Shown: piece after piece, positions 34,655 through 43,160 of the stretch
How the letters are laid out: every line of letters starts with the position of its first letter
How positions within the stretch are numbered: position 1 is the first letter of the stretch
Assembly: GCF_003992675.1 (NCBI RefSeq)
Contig: NZ_RZMZ01000017.1
Span: 1 to 64,000 of the forward strand
DNA from: Flagellimonas marinaquae
GTDB taxonomy: Bacteria; Bacteroidota; Bacteroidia; Flavobacteriales; Flavobacteriaceae
Direction of reading: 5' to 3'
DNA length: 64,000 bases
Position numbers and translations under genes: made by a program
Notes under the pieces: model-generated
Databases searched by the model: none
What the model saw: only the letters and a program-made list of their open reading frames with translations
What the model was told of the DNA's origin: nothing

Positions 34655-35971
34655 TTAGTATCGATAGTATTCCGGCTTAAACGGCCCTTCTACTTCCACA
34701 CCGATGTAATCTGCTTGTTCCTTATTGAGCTCTGTCAATTCAGCTCCCAAACGAGCTAGGTGTAACTTGGCCACTTTTTCGTCCAAATGTTTGGGTAGCA
34801 TATACACCTCATTGGTATATTTATCACTGTGCTTCCAAAGTTCAATTTGAGCTAAGGTCTGGTTGGTAAAACTGTTGCTCATCACAAAACTTGGGTGGCC
34901 CGTGGCGCAACCTAGGTTCACCAATCTACCTTCGGCCAATACGATCACGTCCTTTCCGTCGATAGTGTATTTATCTACCTGTGGTTTAATTTCATCTTTG
35001 GTATCTCCGTAGGCACCGTTCAACCAAGCCATATCGATTTCATTGTCAAAATGACCAATGTTACAAACAATGGCTTTGTCCTTCATGGCCCTAAAATGCT
35101 CTTCGCGGATAATGTCCTTATTTCCAGTACTTGTAATAATGATATCCGCGTTGGGAACCACAGTTTCCAATTTCTTCACTTCAAAACCGTCCATACAAGC
35201 TTGTAGTGCACAGATAGGGTCAATTTCGGTAACGGTGACAATGGCGCCCGCTCCACGGAAAGAGGCAGCAGTTCCTTTTCCAACATCGCCATAACCTGCA
35301 ACCACGACACGTTTTCCGGCCAACATGGTATCGGTAGCCCTTCGGATAGCATCCACGGCACTTTCACGACACCCATACTTATTGTCGAATTTGGATTTGG
35401 TTACGGAATCGTTCACGTTGATGGCGGGCATGGGAAGTGTTCCCTTTTTCATACGTTCGTACAAACGGTGAACTCCCGTGGTGGTCTCTTCCGAAAGACC
35501 TTTGATGCCAGCGGCCAATTCAGGATATTGGTCCAGAACCATATTGGTAAGATCCCCACCATCGTCCAAGATCATATTTAAGGGCTTTCTGTCCTCACCA
35601 AAGAACAACGTTTGTTCAATGCACCAGTCAAATTCCTCCTCGTTCATCCCCTTCCAAGCATACACGGGGATGCCTGCAGCAGCAATGGCCGCAGCGGCGT
35701 GGTCTTGGGTGGAAAAAATGTTACAGGAGCTCCAAGTAACCTCCGCGCCTAGGGCCACCAAGGTTTCAATGAGTACTGCCGTTTGAATGGTCATGTGCAA
35801 ACAACCGGCGATTCTGGCGCCTTTAAGCGGTTGTTCGCTACCGTACTCTTCGCGCAGGGCCATTAGCCCTGGCATTTCGGCCTCGGCAAGCTCAATTTCT
35901 TTCCTTCCCCAATCTGCAAGAGAGATGTCCTTTACCTTATATGGTACGTATGGAATTGTCTTTGTGCTCAT
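34655..35971 (-). CDS. ahcY: Adenosylhomocysteinase
   Basis: This is a 438-residue S-adenosylhomocysteine hydrolase that splits SAH to adenosine and homocysteine, keeping methylation going. The Rossmann NAD-binding motif [18 protein letters not shown], the catalytic region [18 protein letters not shown] and the C-terminal KPEYYRY that closes over NAD of the partner subunit are all present. The length is normal. Monocistronic, divergent from the phosphopantetheinyl transferase across 74 bases. Confidence 0.97.
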   Translation of the reverse strand: MSTKTIPYVPYKVKDISLADWGRKEIELAEAEMPGLMALREEYGSEQPLKGARIAGCLHMTIQTAVLIETLVALGAEVTWSSCNIFSTQDHAAAAIAAAGIPVYAWKGMNEEEFDWCIEQTLFFGEDRKPLNMILDDGGDLTNMVLDQYPELAAGIKGLSEETTTGVHRLYERMKKGTLPMPAINVNDSVTKSKFDNKYGCRESAVDAIRRATDTMLAGKRVVVAGYGDVGKGTAASFRGAGAIVTVTEIDPICALQACMDGFEVKKLETVVPNADIIITSTGNKDIIREEHFRAMKDKAIVCNIGHFDNEIDMAWLNGAYGDTKDEIKPQVDKYTIDGKDVIVLAEGRLVNLGCATGHPSFVMSNSFTNQTLAQIELWKHSDKYTNEVYMLPKHLDEKVAKLHLARLGAELTELNKEQADYIGVEVEGPFKPEYYRY

Positions 35972-36045
35972 ACTTTATCTAATTTTACTTTTGTAGCTTC
36001 GCTTATATTTTGGCACAAAGATACGAATTCGCTTAACTTTTGCTC

Positions 36046-36687
36046 ATGCCCATTTATAAAACAATAACAGTTTCGCCCACTACCCAGGTCTATATCTGGA
36101 AAGTCACCGAGCCAGAGGTTGAACTTGCTAAAGATGTGGAGCTTACCGAGCATTGTCAAAATCGTATGGATGGTATGAAATCCGAGGCCCATCGCAGGGC
36201 TTTTTTGAGCATTCGTCACCTTTTGGCGAGAGCAGGTTATGTGGACAGCGATTTGTATTACGACGATTTTGGAAAGCCACATTTAAAGGATGGAAAGTAC
36301 ATATCCATCACCCATTCGCACCATTTTACGGGAATCATAGTAAGTGAAACGGATGAGGTAGGCATCGATATCGAGAAGCAACGGGACAAAATTCTTAAAA
36401 TAGCCCACAAATTCACCCCTATCCAAGAATATAGGACCTTGGCCAATTCAGAAGCTTTGATGCGAAAATTGACCATTGTTTGGGGTGCCAAGGAATCCCT
36501 TTACAAGATTTATGCGCAACAAGGGCTCAGTTTTTTGAGGCACATCAATGTTATTGATTTTTCTTTTGAGGATACTCGAACCGTGGCGGAAATCATGTAT
36601 CAAGGCAAAAAATCGCACTACGAGATTGAATTTTTGGAGTTCGAGGGCTTCACCTGCGTTTATGCCCTTAAAATGATGGGAGGATAA
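36046..36687 (+). CDS. 4'-phosphopantetheinyl transferase superfamily protein
   Basis: This is a 213-residue Sfp-type enzyme that attaches phosphopantetheine to carrier proteins. The magnesium motif VGIDIE (about residues 106-111) and WGAKESLYKIY (about 145-155), matching WxxKE-x-x-x-K, are intact, and KYISITHSHH matches the upstream phosphate motif. ATG 36046 is chosen over the in-frame TTG at 36040. The carrier protein partner is not in the window. It lies 36 bases upstream of the thiamine gene cluster but is probably unrelated to it in function. Confidence 0.88.
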   Translation: MPIYKTITVSPTTQVYIWKVTEPEVELAKDVELTEHCQNRMDGMKSEAHRRAFLSIRHLLARAGYVDSDLYYDDFGKPHLKDGKYISITHSHHFTGIIVSETDEVGIDIEKQRDKILKIAHKFTPIQEYRTLANSEALMRKLTIVWGAKESLYKIYAQQGLSFLRHINVIDFSFEDTRTVAEIMYQGKKSHYEIEFLEFEGFTCVYALKMMGG

Positions 36688-36697
36688 TTCCTTTTTG

Positions 36698-36705
36698 TAG
36701 TTTTG
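36698..36705 (+). promoter_or_regulatory. Possible -7 element before the thiamine-binding protein gene
   Basis: TAGTTTTG is an exact TAnnTTTG match 18 bases before the ATG at 36724. No good -33 element is visible, so read-through from the upstream gene is also possible. Confidence 0.35.
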
Positions 36706-36723
36706 TCGCGAAACCAATTGGCC

Positions 36724-36984
36724 ATGAACATATCTGTAGAATTTACCCTTTCCCCATTGCAGGACGATTTTGAGACCCCTATCATCCATTTTATCAAAAA
36801 ATTGCGTGCATCGGGACTCACGGTTTTGGAAAACCCGTTGAGCACTCAAGTATTCGGCGATTATGATAAAGTGATGGAATTGTTGAATTCCGAGATCAGG
36901 GAAAGTTTTGAAAATTTAGATCATGTGGTGCTCACGATGAAAATGGTAAAATCCGACCGCAGCGATTATGAGCCCCATTTTTGA
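36724..36984 (+). CDS. Thiamine-binding (MTH1187/YkoF-like) protein
   Basis: This is an 86-residue ferredoxin-like alpha/beta protein beginning MNISVEFTLSPLQDDFETPI, with the second half TQVFGDYDKVMELLNSEI and HVVLTMKMVKSDR. This matches the small thiamine-binding family related to YkoF and MTH1187. Such proteins bind thiamine or its hydroxymethylpyrimidine part and are found with thiamine transporters (family knowledge). ATG 36724 is preferred over the in-frame TTG 36703. It overlaps the PnuC-type transporter by 17 bases, so the two are translationally coupled. This supports a thiamine rather than nicotinamide-riboside function for the neighbouring transporter. Confidence 0.82.
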   Translation: MNISVEFTLSPLQDDFETPIIHFIKKLRASGLTVLENPLSTQVFGDYDKVMELLNSEIRESFENLDHVVLTMKMVKSDRSDYEPHF

Positions 36985-37609
36985 TTTTTTCCTTGGACCC
37001 TACCAAGGTCGGGAACTATCCTTGATTATTTTGGAGGCTACGGCCTTTTTCTTTGGTATTGCCAGCGTAGTGTATGCCAAGCGGGAGGATATTTTGGTCT
37101 ATCCTACGGGACTTGTGGCCACGGTAATTACCACTTATATCTTTTTGGTGGACCGTTTGTACGGCGATATGATGATGAACTTCTACTATTCCATCATGAG
37201 CATTTATGGTTGGTGGAACTGGGCCAGAAGAAAAGATGATCGAAATCCGGTAGTACAGATTACCCGAACGGACACCCGAGAGAAATGGATCGGGTTCGGG
37301 TTTTTTCTGCTGACCATGTTGGTGACTTATGGAGTTTATGTGGCTTTTGGCGCCGAAATAGGCCCTACCAACTACGTAGATATTTTTACATCGGGAATTT
37401 TCTTCACTGCCATGTGGTATATGGCCAATAAAAAATTGGAAAATTGGACCCTTTGGATTTTGGGCGATTTAATAACCGTACCTTTGTATGCCTATAGGGG
37501 ATGGGGGATGTTCTCTTTGCAATACCTCATCTTTACCGTTTTAGCTGTACAGGGATATCTAGCATGGAAGAAAAACTTGGGCAACAGCCTTCAAACCTCA
37601 TCAAAGTAG
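36968..37609 (+). CDS. pnuT: PnuC-family vitamin transporter, probably thiamine (PnuT)
   Basis: This is a 213-residue integral membrane protein with about seven spans. PnuC landmarks are NFYYSIMSIYGWWNWARRK and NKKLENWTLWILGDLITVPL, the latter with the conserved Trp-rich pocket. PnuC proteins are facilitators that rely on cytoplasmic phosphorylation to trap their substrate. PnuC itself takes nicotinamide riboside, PnuT thiamine. The gene lies between a thiamine-binding protein and a kinase with a 46-base overlap downstream frame. A TPP riboswitch controls a receptor 2.6 kb away. Thiamine is therefore the favoured substrate, but sequence alone does not decide it. Confidence 0.75.
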   Translation: MSPIFDFFLGPYQGRELSLIILEATAFFFGIASVVYAKREDILVYPTGLVATVITTYIFLVDRLYGDMMMNFYYSIMSIYGWWNWARRKDDRNPVVQITRTDTREKWIGFGFFLLTMLVTYGVYVAFGAEIGPTNYVDIFTSGIFFTAMWYMANKKLENWTLWILGDLITVPLYAYRGWGMFSLQYLIFTVLAVQGYLAWKKNLGNSLQTSSK

Positions 37610-38145
37610 TCCTTTTTGGACCTGAATCGACCGGAAAGACCACGCTCTCCAAACAACTGGCCGAACACTACCATACGGAGTGGGTGCCCGAATATGCCAG
37701 GGAATATCTTCAAGACAAATGGGATAGGGAACAAAAAACCTGCGAACCACAAGATTTGCTGCCCATTGCCTATGGCCAAATGCAGTTGGAGAACAAGTTG
37801 GCACAGGAAGCGAACAGGGTACTGATATGCGATACCGATCTTTTGCAGACCAAAGTGTACTCAGAGGCCTATTACGATAGCACCTGCGACCCACTCATAG
37901 AAAAATATGCCCTGCAGAACAGCTACGACCTCTATTTTTTGACCTATATCGATACACCTTGGGTGGCGGACGATTTGCGGGACAAGCCCGATGAAAGAGA
38001 ACGAATGTTTCTACATTTCAAGGAAGCTTTGGAGAAAAATAACAGGAAATTCATTAATTTAAGGGGGGATAAAGCGTCAAGGCTTTCCACAGCAGTTAAA
38101 CACATAGATAAACTTCTCCAAAAACATGATCGAATTAAGTCCTAA
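37564..38145 (+). CDS. NadR-like P-loop kinase (AAA_28), candidate vitamin kinase
   Basis: This is a 193-residue stand-alone P-loop kinase related to the ribosylnicotinamide kinase domain of NadR. It has Walker A GPESTGKTTLSKQL (about residues 20-33), the substrate-side block YAREYLQD, CDTDLLQTKVYSEAYY and the lid region DDLRDKPDERERMF. There is no nucleotidyltransferase domain. ATG 37564 lies within the end of the transporter gene, and the 3' end overlaps the DUF4301 gene by 20 bases, so all are co-translated. The kinase would trap the vitamin imported by the PnuC-type protein: nicotinamide riboside by homology, thiamine by context. Confidence 0.75.
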   Translation: MEEKLGQQPSNLIKVVLFGPESTGKTTLSKQLAEHYHTEWVPEYAREYLQDKWDREQKTCEPQDLLPIAYGQMQLENKLAQEANRVLICDTDLLQTKVYSEAYYDSTCDPLIEKYALQNSYDLYFLTYIDTPWVADDLRDKPDERERMFLHFKEALEKNNRKFINLRGDKASRLSTAVKHIDKLLQKHDRIKS

Positions 38146-39664
38146 AGACTTGGAACAACTCGATTCCAAAGGAATTTCCAAAGAAAAAGTAGCAAATCAA
38201 ATACAAACATTTAAAGAAGGCATTCCCTTTGTGCACTTATCGCAGGCGGCGGTGGTGGGCAATGGTATATTGCGTTTTTCTGAAAAAGAACAACTCGACC
38301 TTCTTCAATATTTTGAAGATCATCGGGGCAGTTTAGAGCTCTTGAAGTTTGTACCCGCTTCGGGAGCGGCATCACGAATGTTCAAGGCCATGTTCAATTT
38401 TTTGGACAGCTACGACCCATCAAAAGAAAAACTTTCCGAATACATAGACCGTACCGGCGATACCGATGCCCAAAAGTTTACGGATAATCTTTCTGACTTT
38501 CCATTTTATGATGTGATTATGGCGCGAATTGAAGGCAAAGCATCCAACAAGGATGAGGAGGCCTATCTTTTTGTGAAGGAAATGCTGCAGGAAAGTGGGC
38601 TTGATTATGGATTTTATCCCAAGGGACTCTTGCCGTTCCATAAATACGATTCAGGGGCTGCCACGCCATTCGAGGAACATTTAAAGGAAGCGGCACTTTA
38701 CGCCAGGACCAAGGGTGTTGCCAATCTGCACTTTACCGTTTCGGAACAGCATGATGAAATGTTCGCCAAAGAGGAAGCCGCGGTGACCCCAAAGATTTCC
38801 AAGAAAACGGATACCCGTTTCCATATCTCCTATTCCAATCAAAAGCCTTCTACGGATACCATTGCAGTTGATATGGACAATAAGCCTTTCAAGAATAATG
38901 ATGGTTCCATTTTGTTCCGGCCCGGGGGGCACGGGGCACTTATCGAGAACCTGAATGATCAGGATGCAGATATCATCTTTATCAAAAACATCGATAATGT
39001 GGTCATCGATAAAAATCTAGAGGCTGTGGCCAATAGCAAAAAAATGCTCGCAGGGGTGCTCAAAAAAGTACAAGACAAAGCCTTTGCCTATGCAAAACTG
39101 ATGGAGGCGGAAGACATTTCCGTTGAAAAGGCGGACGAGATAAAGGCATTTTTGGAGAAAGACCTTAACGTAAGGATGTCGCGCAGCTATGATGACCTTG
39201 AAGTGGAGGAACAAAAGGCCGAAATCAAGAACAAACTCAATCGTCCCATCCGAATCTGTGGGATGGTAAAAAATGAAGGCGAACCCGGTGGAGGACCTTT
39301 TTGGATCAAGGATGCCGATGGCAATGTGTCCCTTCAGATTATCGAATCCGCTCAAATAGATATGGACGATGATGCGCAAGTGGCCATTCTTAACAACTCG
39401 ACCCACTTTAACCCCGTTGATTTGGTCTGTGGGGTTAGGAACCACAAAGGGGAAAAATTCGACCTGTTGAAGTTTGTGGACCCCAAACAAGGTTTCATCA
39501 CTGGAAAAACCAAGGAAGGAAAAGAATTGAAAGCCTTGGAGCTACCAGGATTATGGAACGGGGCTATGGCTTTTTGGAACACCATATTTGTGGAGGTGCC
39601 CTTGGTCACCTTTAACCCGGTCAAAACTGTAAACGATCTTTTAAAGCCTACGCACCAAGCCTAG
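38126..39664 (+). CDS. DUF4301 protein
   Basis: This is a 512-residue cytoplasmic protein that matches DUF4301. Landmarks include KFVPASGAASRMFKAMF (about residues 75-91), a Gly/Ser loop reminiscent of nucleotidyltransferases; LFRPGGHGALIENLNDQDAD (about 265-284); and RPIRICGMVKNEGEPGGGPF (about 374-393). These blocks resemble sugar-nucleotidyltransferase-like GT-A folds, where GAASRM would hold the nucleotide (inference). It is the last gene of the overlapping thiamine-binding/transporter/kinase unit and is closed by a terminator. Its reaction is unknown. Confidence 0.75.
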   Translation: MIELSPKDLEQLDSKGISKEKVANQIQTFKEGIPFVHLSQAAVVGNGILRFSEKEQLDLLQYFEDHRGSLELLKFVPASGAASRMFKAMFNFLDSYDPSKEKLSEYIDRTGDTDAQKFTDNLSDFPFYDVIMARIEGKASNKDEEAYLFVKEMLQESGLDYGFYPKGLLPFHKYDSGAATPFEEHLKEAALYARTKGVANLHFTVSEQHDEMFAKEEAAVTPKISKKTDTRFHISYSNQKPSTDTIAVDMDNKPFKNNDGSILFRPGGHGALIENLNDQDADIIFIKNIDNVVIDKNLEAVANSKKMLAGVLKKVQDKAFAYAKLMEAEDISVEKADEIKAFLEKDLNVRMSRSYDDLEVEEQKAEIKNKLNRPIRICGMVKNEGEPGGGPFWIKDADGNVSLQIIESAQIDMDDDAQVAILNNSTHFNPVDLVCGVRNHKGEKFDLLKFVDPKQGFITGKTKEGKELKALELPGLWNGAMAFWNTIFVEVPLVTFNPVKTVNDLLKPTHQA

Positions 39665-39686
39665 ATTATTGAAAAAACAGAACAGT

Positions 39687-39721
39687 AATCCGCTTACCTG
39701 AAAAGGAAGCGGATTTTTTTT
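39687..39721 (+). terminator. Rho-independent terminator after the DUF4301 gene
   Basis: AATCCGCTT/AAGCGGATT (39687-39695 and 39707-39715) with a T8 tract. Confidence 0.88.
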
Positions 39722-39906
39722 GCAAAAATGTGACCAATTGATAAAAGGTGTGTCCTATGAAGTACAGTCGGGATTCTTTTCGATGACATGATTAAATTAT
39801 GATAATCCTAACGGATTGTCTCAACTAGGTTGGTTGATTTGGTAAGAAGGCCGTGCAATACGTACGGCTTTCTTTTGATAGACCGATCAATGAATGCAAG
39901 GGCTAT
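39722..39906 (+). other. Gene-free stretch with a second terminator-like hairpin
   Basis: No convincing frame is present. AAGAAGGCCGT (39844-39854) pairs with ACGGCTTTCTT (39864-39874; one G-T pair), followed by TTGAT. Because the DUF4301 transcript already ends at 39721, this hairpin could terminate a short non-coding transcript, but I see no good promoter for one. Confidence 0.3.
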
Positions 39907-40023
39907 ATGTTTTATAAAATAATACTGTTTTTAAATCTATTCTCCTTGGGCTTGGCTTTGTACATTTTGATAAAGCATTTAAAAAACAGAAAAAGCGGAA
40001 GCAAACATAACGAAGCAGGATGA
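39907..40023 (+). CDS. Small single-span membrane protein (38 aa)
   Basis: ATG 39907 opens a 38-codon frame. Its N-terminal hydrophobic helix covers residues 4-22 (KIILFLNLFSLGLALYILI), and a basic tail KHLKNRKSGSK follows. This is the usual topology of small bacterial membrane proteins with the tail in the cytoplasm. GCAAGGGC lies just upstream. It stands alone between two terminators. The downstream transcript (to 40139) is structured. The function is unknown and the call rests on topology only. Confidence 0.4.
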   Translation: MFYKIILFLNLFSLGLALYILIKHLKNRKSGSKHNEAG

Positions 40024-40110
40024 TACTATGTAAACACTATCCATGTATTATCCATTTCTGCCAATCTGTACCGTGGTCTTTTTTCCTTGTGACCATTAAT
40101 TGGCAAGTAT

Positions 40111-40139
40111 GAAAGGCTGCTTCGGCAGCCTTTCTTTTT
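40111..40139 (+). terminator. Strong terminator with UUCG tetraloop
   Basis: A perfect 10-bp stem GAAAGGCTGC/GCAGCCTTTC closed by TTCG and followed by TTTTTG. It ends whatever transcript comes from 39907 onward and insulates the TPP-regulated promoter. Confidence 0.88.
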
Positions 40140-40150
40140 GCTCTCTTTTC

Positions 40151-40181
40151 TTTGAAAACCAAAACCAACATCTTACATTTG
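40151..40181 (+). promoter_or_regulatory. Promoter of the TPP-controlled receptor gene
   Basis: TTTG (40151-40154), 19 bases, then TACATTTG (40174-40181): an exact Bacteroidota promoter placed a few bases before the riboswitch. Confidence 0.8.
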
Positions 40182-40189
40182 CGGCATCT

Positions 40190-40262
40190 CAAAGGGGTGC
40201 TTTTACCAAAAGGCTGAGATTATACCCAATGAACCTGGGCGGGTAATGCCGCCAAGGGAATG
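40190..40262 (+). promoter_or_regulatory. TPP (THI-box) riboswitch
   Basis: The conserved THI-box parts are in order: GGGGTGC (40194-40200), GGCTGAGAT (40212-40220), ACCCAATGAACCTG (40224-40237) and GCGGGTAATGCCGCCAAGGGA (split as GCGGGTAATGCC and GCCAAGGGA, ending about 40259). This matches the TPP riboswitch consensus closely. It sits between a strong promoter and a TonB receptor start about 100 bases downstream, so the receptor is predicted to be repressed when thiamine pyrophosphate is abundant. The leader between 40262 and the start has no clear T-tract terminator, so translational control is more likely. Confidence 0.93.
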
Positions 40263-40359
40263 CGCAAGCCGCATCTTGGAATTTCTATGTTTCTTGAAGA
40301 AACAAAAATCAATTACTAACACAGAATAATGACCCCTTTTATTCGTAACATTTTTACGA

Positions 40360-42609
40360 ATGAAACTCTATTCAATTATTCAAAAAAGAGCTGTTCTGGG
40401 CTCTTTGCGACAATCGCAGAACAACAATCGGAACCATTTCAAAAAAATTGCTAGTGCCTTAGCCTTGATTGGCCTTAGTGTTACCATGAGTGCCCAAGAG
40501 GAGCCCATTGACAGCCTCGAGGGTGAAAAAGTAGTGCTCGATGAGGTTCTCGTTCAAGGTGTAAGGGCCACCAAGGAATTTCCCATCACCTTTTCCGACT
40601 TGGATAAGGTAGAAATTGCACCACGAAACCTTGGGCAGGATATTCCCATCCTCATGAACTTTATGCCAGCCGTGGTCACTACCTCCGATGCCGGGGCGGG
40701 GATAGGATATACCAGTATCCGTGTTCGTGGTAGCGATGCAACCCGGGTAAACGTAACCATTAACGGTATCCCTTACAATGATGCCGAATCCCAAGGGACA
40801 TTTTGGGTAAATATGCCTGATTTTGCATCGTCCACCGAAAGCTTGCAATTGCAGCGCGGTGTGGGAACCTCTACCAATGGGGCGGGAGCCTTCGGCGCGA
40901 GTTTGAACATGCTGACCGATGCTTTTTCAGAAGAGGCTTATGCCCGTATCTCCTCCTCCGTAGGAAGCTTCAATACCTTACGGAGCAATGTGAAATTCAG
41001 TACGGGGCTAATGAACGATCATGTGGAGTTTTCAGGCCGATTGTCACGGATAACCTCAGATGGCTATGTGGACAGGGCATCCTCCGAATTGGACGGCTAT
41101 TTTTTGCAAGGAGTTTACAATGATGACAATACTTTGGTGAAGGCCTTGCTCTTTGGAGGGCACGAAATCACTTATCAAGCTTGGAACGGAATTACCGCCG
41201 ATCAGTTGGTGAACGACCGTACGTATAATTCAGCAGGTGAGTATACGGATGACGATGGCAATATCCAGTATTATGAGAATGAAGTGGACAATTATAAACA
41301 AGACCATTTTCAGTTGCACTGGTACGAAACCTGGAACGCTGCTTGGAACACCCATTTGGCGGTTCATTATACACGGGGACGGGGCTTCTTTGAGCAATAC
41401 CGTGAGGACGATGATTTTGCCACCTACGGTCTAGAGCCCTTAACTGTAAATGGTGAATTGGTGGAAACTACCGATTTGATCCGCCGTCGTTGGTTGGACA
41501 ATGATTTTTACGGTGCCATTTTTTCGGCTACCTACAATAACGAAAACCTGGAACTCATCATGGGAGGTGGCTACAACGAATACAAAGGCGACCATTTTGG
41601 GGAAATTATCTGGGCCGAGTTTGCCAGCAATAGCGAAATACGCGACAGGTACTACGATGACAATTCCACCAAAACCGATTTCAATGTATACACCAAGGCC
41701 AACTATAGATTATCGGACCAATGGTCGTTGTTCGGTGACTTACAGTACCGAGGGGTCACCTATCAAGCTAATGGTGAAGATACGGGACTGGTGGATGATA
41801 CCTTTAACTTCTTTAACCCCAAAGCGGGTATTACTTTCGATTTGAACCATAACAACAACTTCTACTTTTCTTATGCGAGGGCCAATCGGGAGCCTAACCG
41901 CAACGATTACGAGAATGGAAGCCCAAAACCGGAAAAGCTCAACGATTTTGAGTTGGGATGGCGGTACGTTTCCCCAAGTTTTCAGTTGAACACCAACGTT
42001 TATTACATGCGCTATAAAGATCAGTTGGTGCTCACTGGAGAGTTGAACGACGTTGGTGCTCCGTTGCGTTCCAATGTTGGGGACAGTTATAGATTGGGCC
42101 TGGAAATCGATGCCAACGTTCGCTTGTCCAGAACCTTTCAATGGAGACCAAATATTGCCTTAAGCGACAACCGCAATATCGATTTCTTTTTTGAGCGTGA
42201 CGGGGTACTTCAAAATTTGGGTAATACCCGAATTGCCTATTCACCTCGGTTGATTGCAGGAAATATCCTTTCCTATCAACCCAATGCAAATCTTCAGGTA
42301 TCGGTGTTGTCAAAATTTGTTGGGGAACAGTATATGGGCAACATCGATTCGGATAATTCCCTTTTGGATAGTTATACCCAAACCGATTTTAACGTACAGT
42401 ATACCATCAATATGAATTCCTTTGTGAAGAGCATTGAGATTTCTGGATTGGTCAACAATATTTTTGATGCGGATATCGTATCCAACGGATATTTCTTCAC
42501 TTTTAATGATGATTTTTCCAATCCTGGAACGGTTACCACTGTCGAAGGAGCTGGATACTATCCACAGGCTGGAATCAATTTCCTAGTGGGTGCGACAATC
42601 AATTTTTGA
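40360..42609 (+). CDS. TonB-dependent receptor under TPP riboswitch control, probably for thiamine
   Basis: This is a 749-residue outer-membrane receptor. After an unusually long N-terminal region of about 28 residues comes a signal peptide core (ASALALIGLSVTMSAQ). Then follow a TonB-box-like EVLVQGVRA, the plug (SIRVRGSDATRVNVTINGIP, LQLQRGVGTSTNGAGAFG) and a 22-strand-type barrel ending LVGATINF. The TPP riboswitch directly upstream marks it as the outer-membrane step of thiamine (or thiamine phosphate) uptake. It would feed the PnuC-type transporter encoded 2.6 kb upstream. The start codon lies in the 3' arm of an 8-bp hairpin (40341-40361). The next in-frame Met would remove the signal peptide. 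Confidence 0.88.
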   Translation: MKLYSIIQKRAVLGSLRQSQNNNRNHFKKIASALALIGLSVTMSAQEEPIDSLEGEKVVLDEVLVQGVRATKEFPITFSDLDKVEIAPRNLGQDIPILMNFMPAVVTTSDAGAGIGYTSIRVRGSDATRVNVTINGIPYNDAESQGTFWVNMPDFASSTESLQLQRGVGTSTNGAGAFGASLNMLTDAFSEEAYARISSSVGSFNTLRSNVKFSTGLMNDHVEFSGRLSRITSDGYVDRASSELDGYFLQGVYNDDNTLVKALLFGGHEITYQAWNGITADQLVNDRTYNSAGEYTDDDGNIQYYENEVDNYKQDHFQLHWYETWNAAWNTHLAVHYTRGRGFFEQYREDDDFATYGLEPLTVNGELVETTDLIRRRWLDNDFYGAIFSATYNNENLELIMGGGYNEYKGDHFGEIIWAEFASNSEIRDRYYDDNSTKTDFNVYTKANYRLSDQWSLFGDLQYRGVTYQANGEDTGLVDDTFNFFNPKAGITFDLNHNNNFYFSYARANREPNRNDYENGSPKPEKLNDFELGWRYVSPSFQLNTNVYYMRYKDQLVLTGELNDVGAPLRSNVGDSYRLGLEIDANVRLSRTFQWRPNIALSDNRNIDFFFERDGVLQNLGNTRIAYSPRLIAGNILSYQPNANLQVSVLSKFVGEQYMGNIDSDNSLLDSYTQTDFNVQYTINMNSFVKSIEISGLVNNIFDADIVSNGYFFTFNDDFSNPGTVTTVEGAGYYPQAGINFLVGATINF

Positions 42610-42618
42610 TAAAGAAAC

Positions 42619-42657
42619 AGAGGTTCTGCATGAGAAACGTGTGGAACCTCTTTTTTT
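42619..42657 (+). terminator. Terminator after the TPP-controlled receptor
   Basis: AGAGGTTC/GAACCTCT (42619-42626 and 42644-42651) with a 17-base loop and T7 tract. Confidence 0.8.
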
Positions 42658-42673
42658 AAGTAATTGAAACACT

Positions 42674-43111
42674 TTAATTGGAAATGATCACGGTATTGCC
42701 ATTTTGTGTGGCCGTGTAAAAAAGTAAATCATAGTAGCGATTGCCATCATCAGGTCGGTCCAATTGTTGCCCCGTAAAAAGACTGTAGGTGTACCCTTCG
42801 CAGCCGCAAACCACGTTCTGTCCATCTATTGTCATCGTGGAACATTCGTTCGGTGTATGGTTGGGGCAGCTGGCCTCAAAAGCATAAAATGTATTCAAGC
42901 TGGCCTTGATCACGAAGGCACCTCGAGTTCCCACGCCATTGTTGCCTACATACACAGGATTTCCAATGTTGTTCAGGTCGTTATAAAGCGGTAAGTTCAG
43001 ATTGATGTCAAACCGAAACCGAACCTCTTGCAAATAAGGATTTCTATTGGTGGCATCCGAACTACAGGAGAGGATGAGCACAAGCAAAACAATGGCCCAG
43101 AGACGCTTCAT
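42674..43111 (-). CDS. Rieske-like lipoprotein with incomplete cluster ligands
   Basis: This is a 145-residue lipoprotein (MKRLWAIVLLVLILSCSS). The mature part looks like a small Rieske beta-fold: YAFEASCPNHTPNECS followed by VVCGCEGYTYSLFTGQ. A true Rieske protein has C-x-H and C-x-x-H. Here the first box reads CPNH and the second CGCEGY, so at least the second His ligand is missing. A [2Fe-2S] cluster is therefore doubtful. It might bind a metal through the four Cys/His residues or serve only structurally. ATG 43111 is preferred because it starts the signal peptide. Convergent with the TPP-controlled receptor. Confidence 0.7.
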   Translation of the reverse strand: MKRLWAIVLLVLILSCSSDATNRNPYLQEVRFRFDINLNLPLYNDLNNIGNPVYVGNNGVGTRGAFVIKASLNTFYAFEASCPNHTPNECSTMTIDGQNVVCGCEGYTYSLFTGQQLDRPDDGNRYYDLLFYTATQNGNTVIISN

Positions 43112-43160
43112 GGTAATTGGTTTCAAAGGATTACAAGCGCAAAGTTGATCAAAATTTACC

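Noticed and set aside
40329..40454. Possible 41-codon upstream frame overlapping the start of the thiamine receptor
   Set aside because: It begins in the leader and ends within the receptor gene in another frame, with no protein-like pattern; I see nothing that supports translation.
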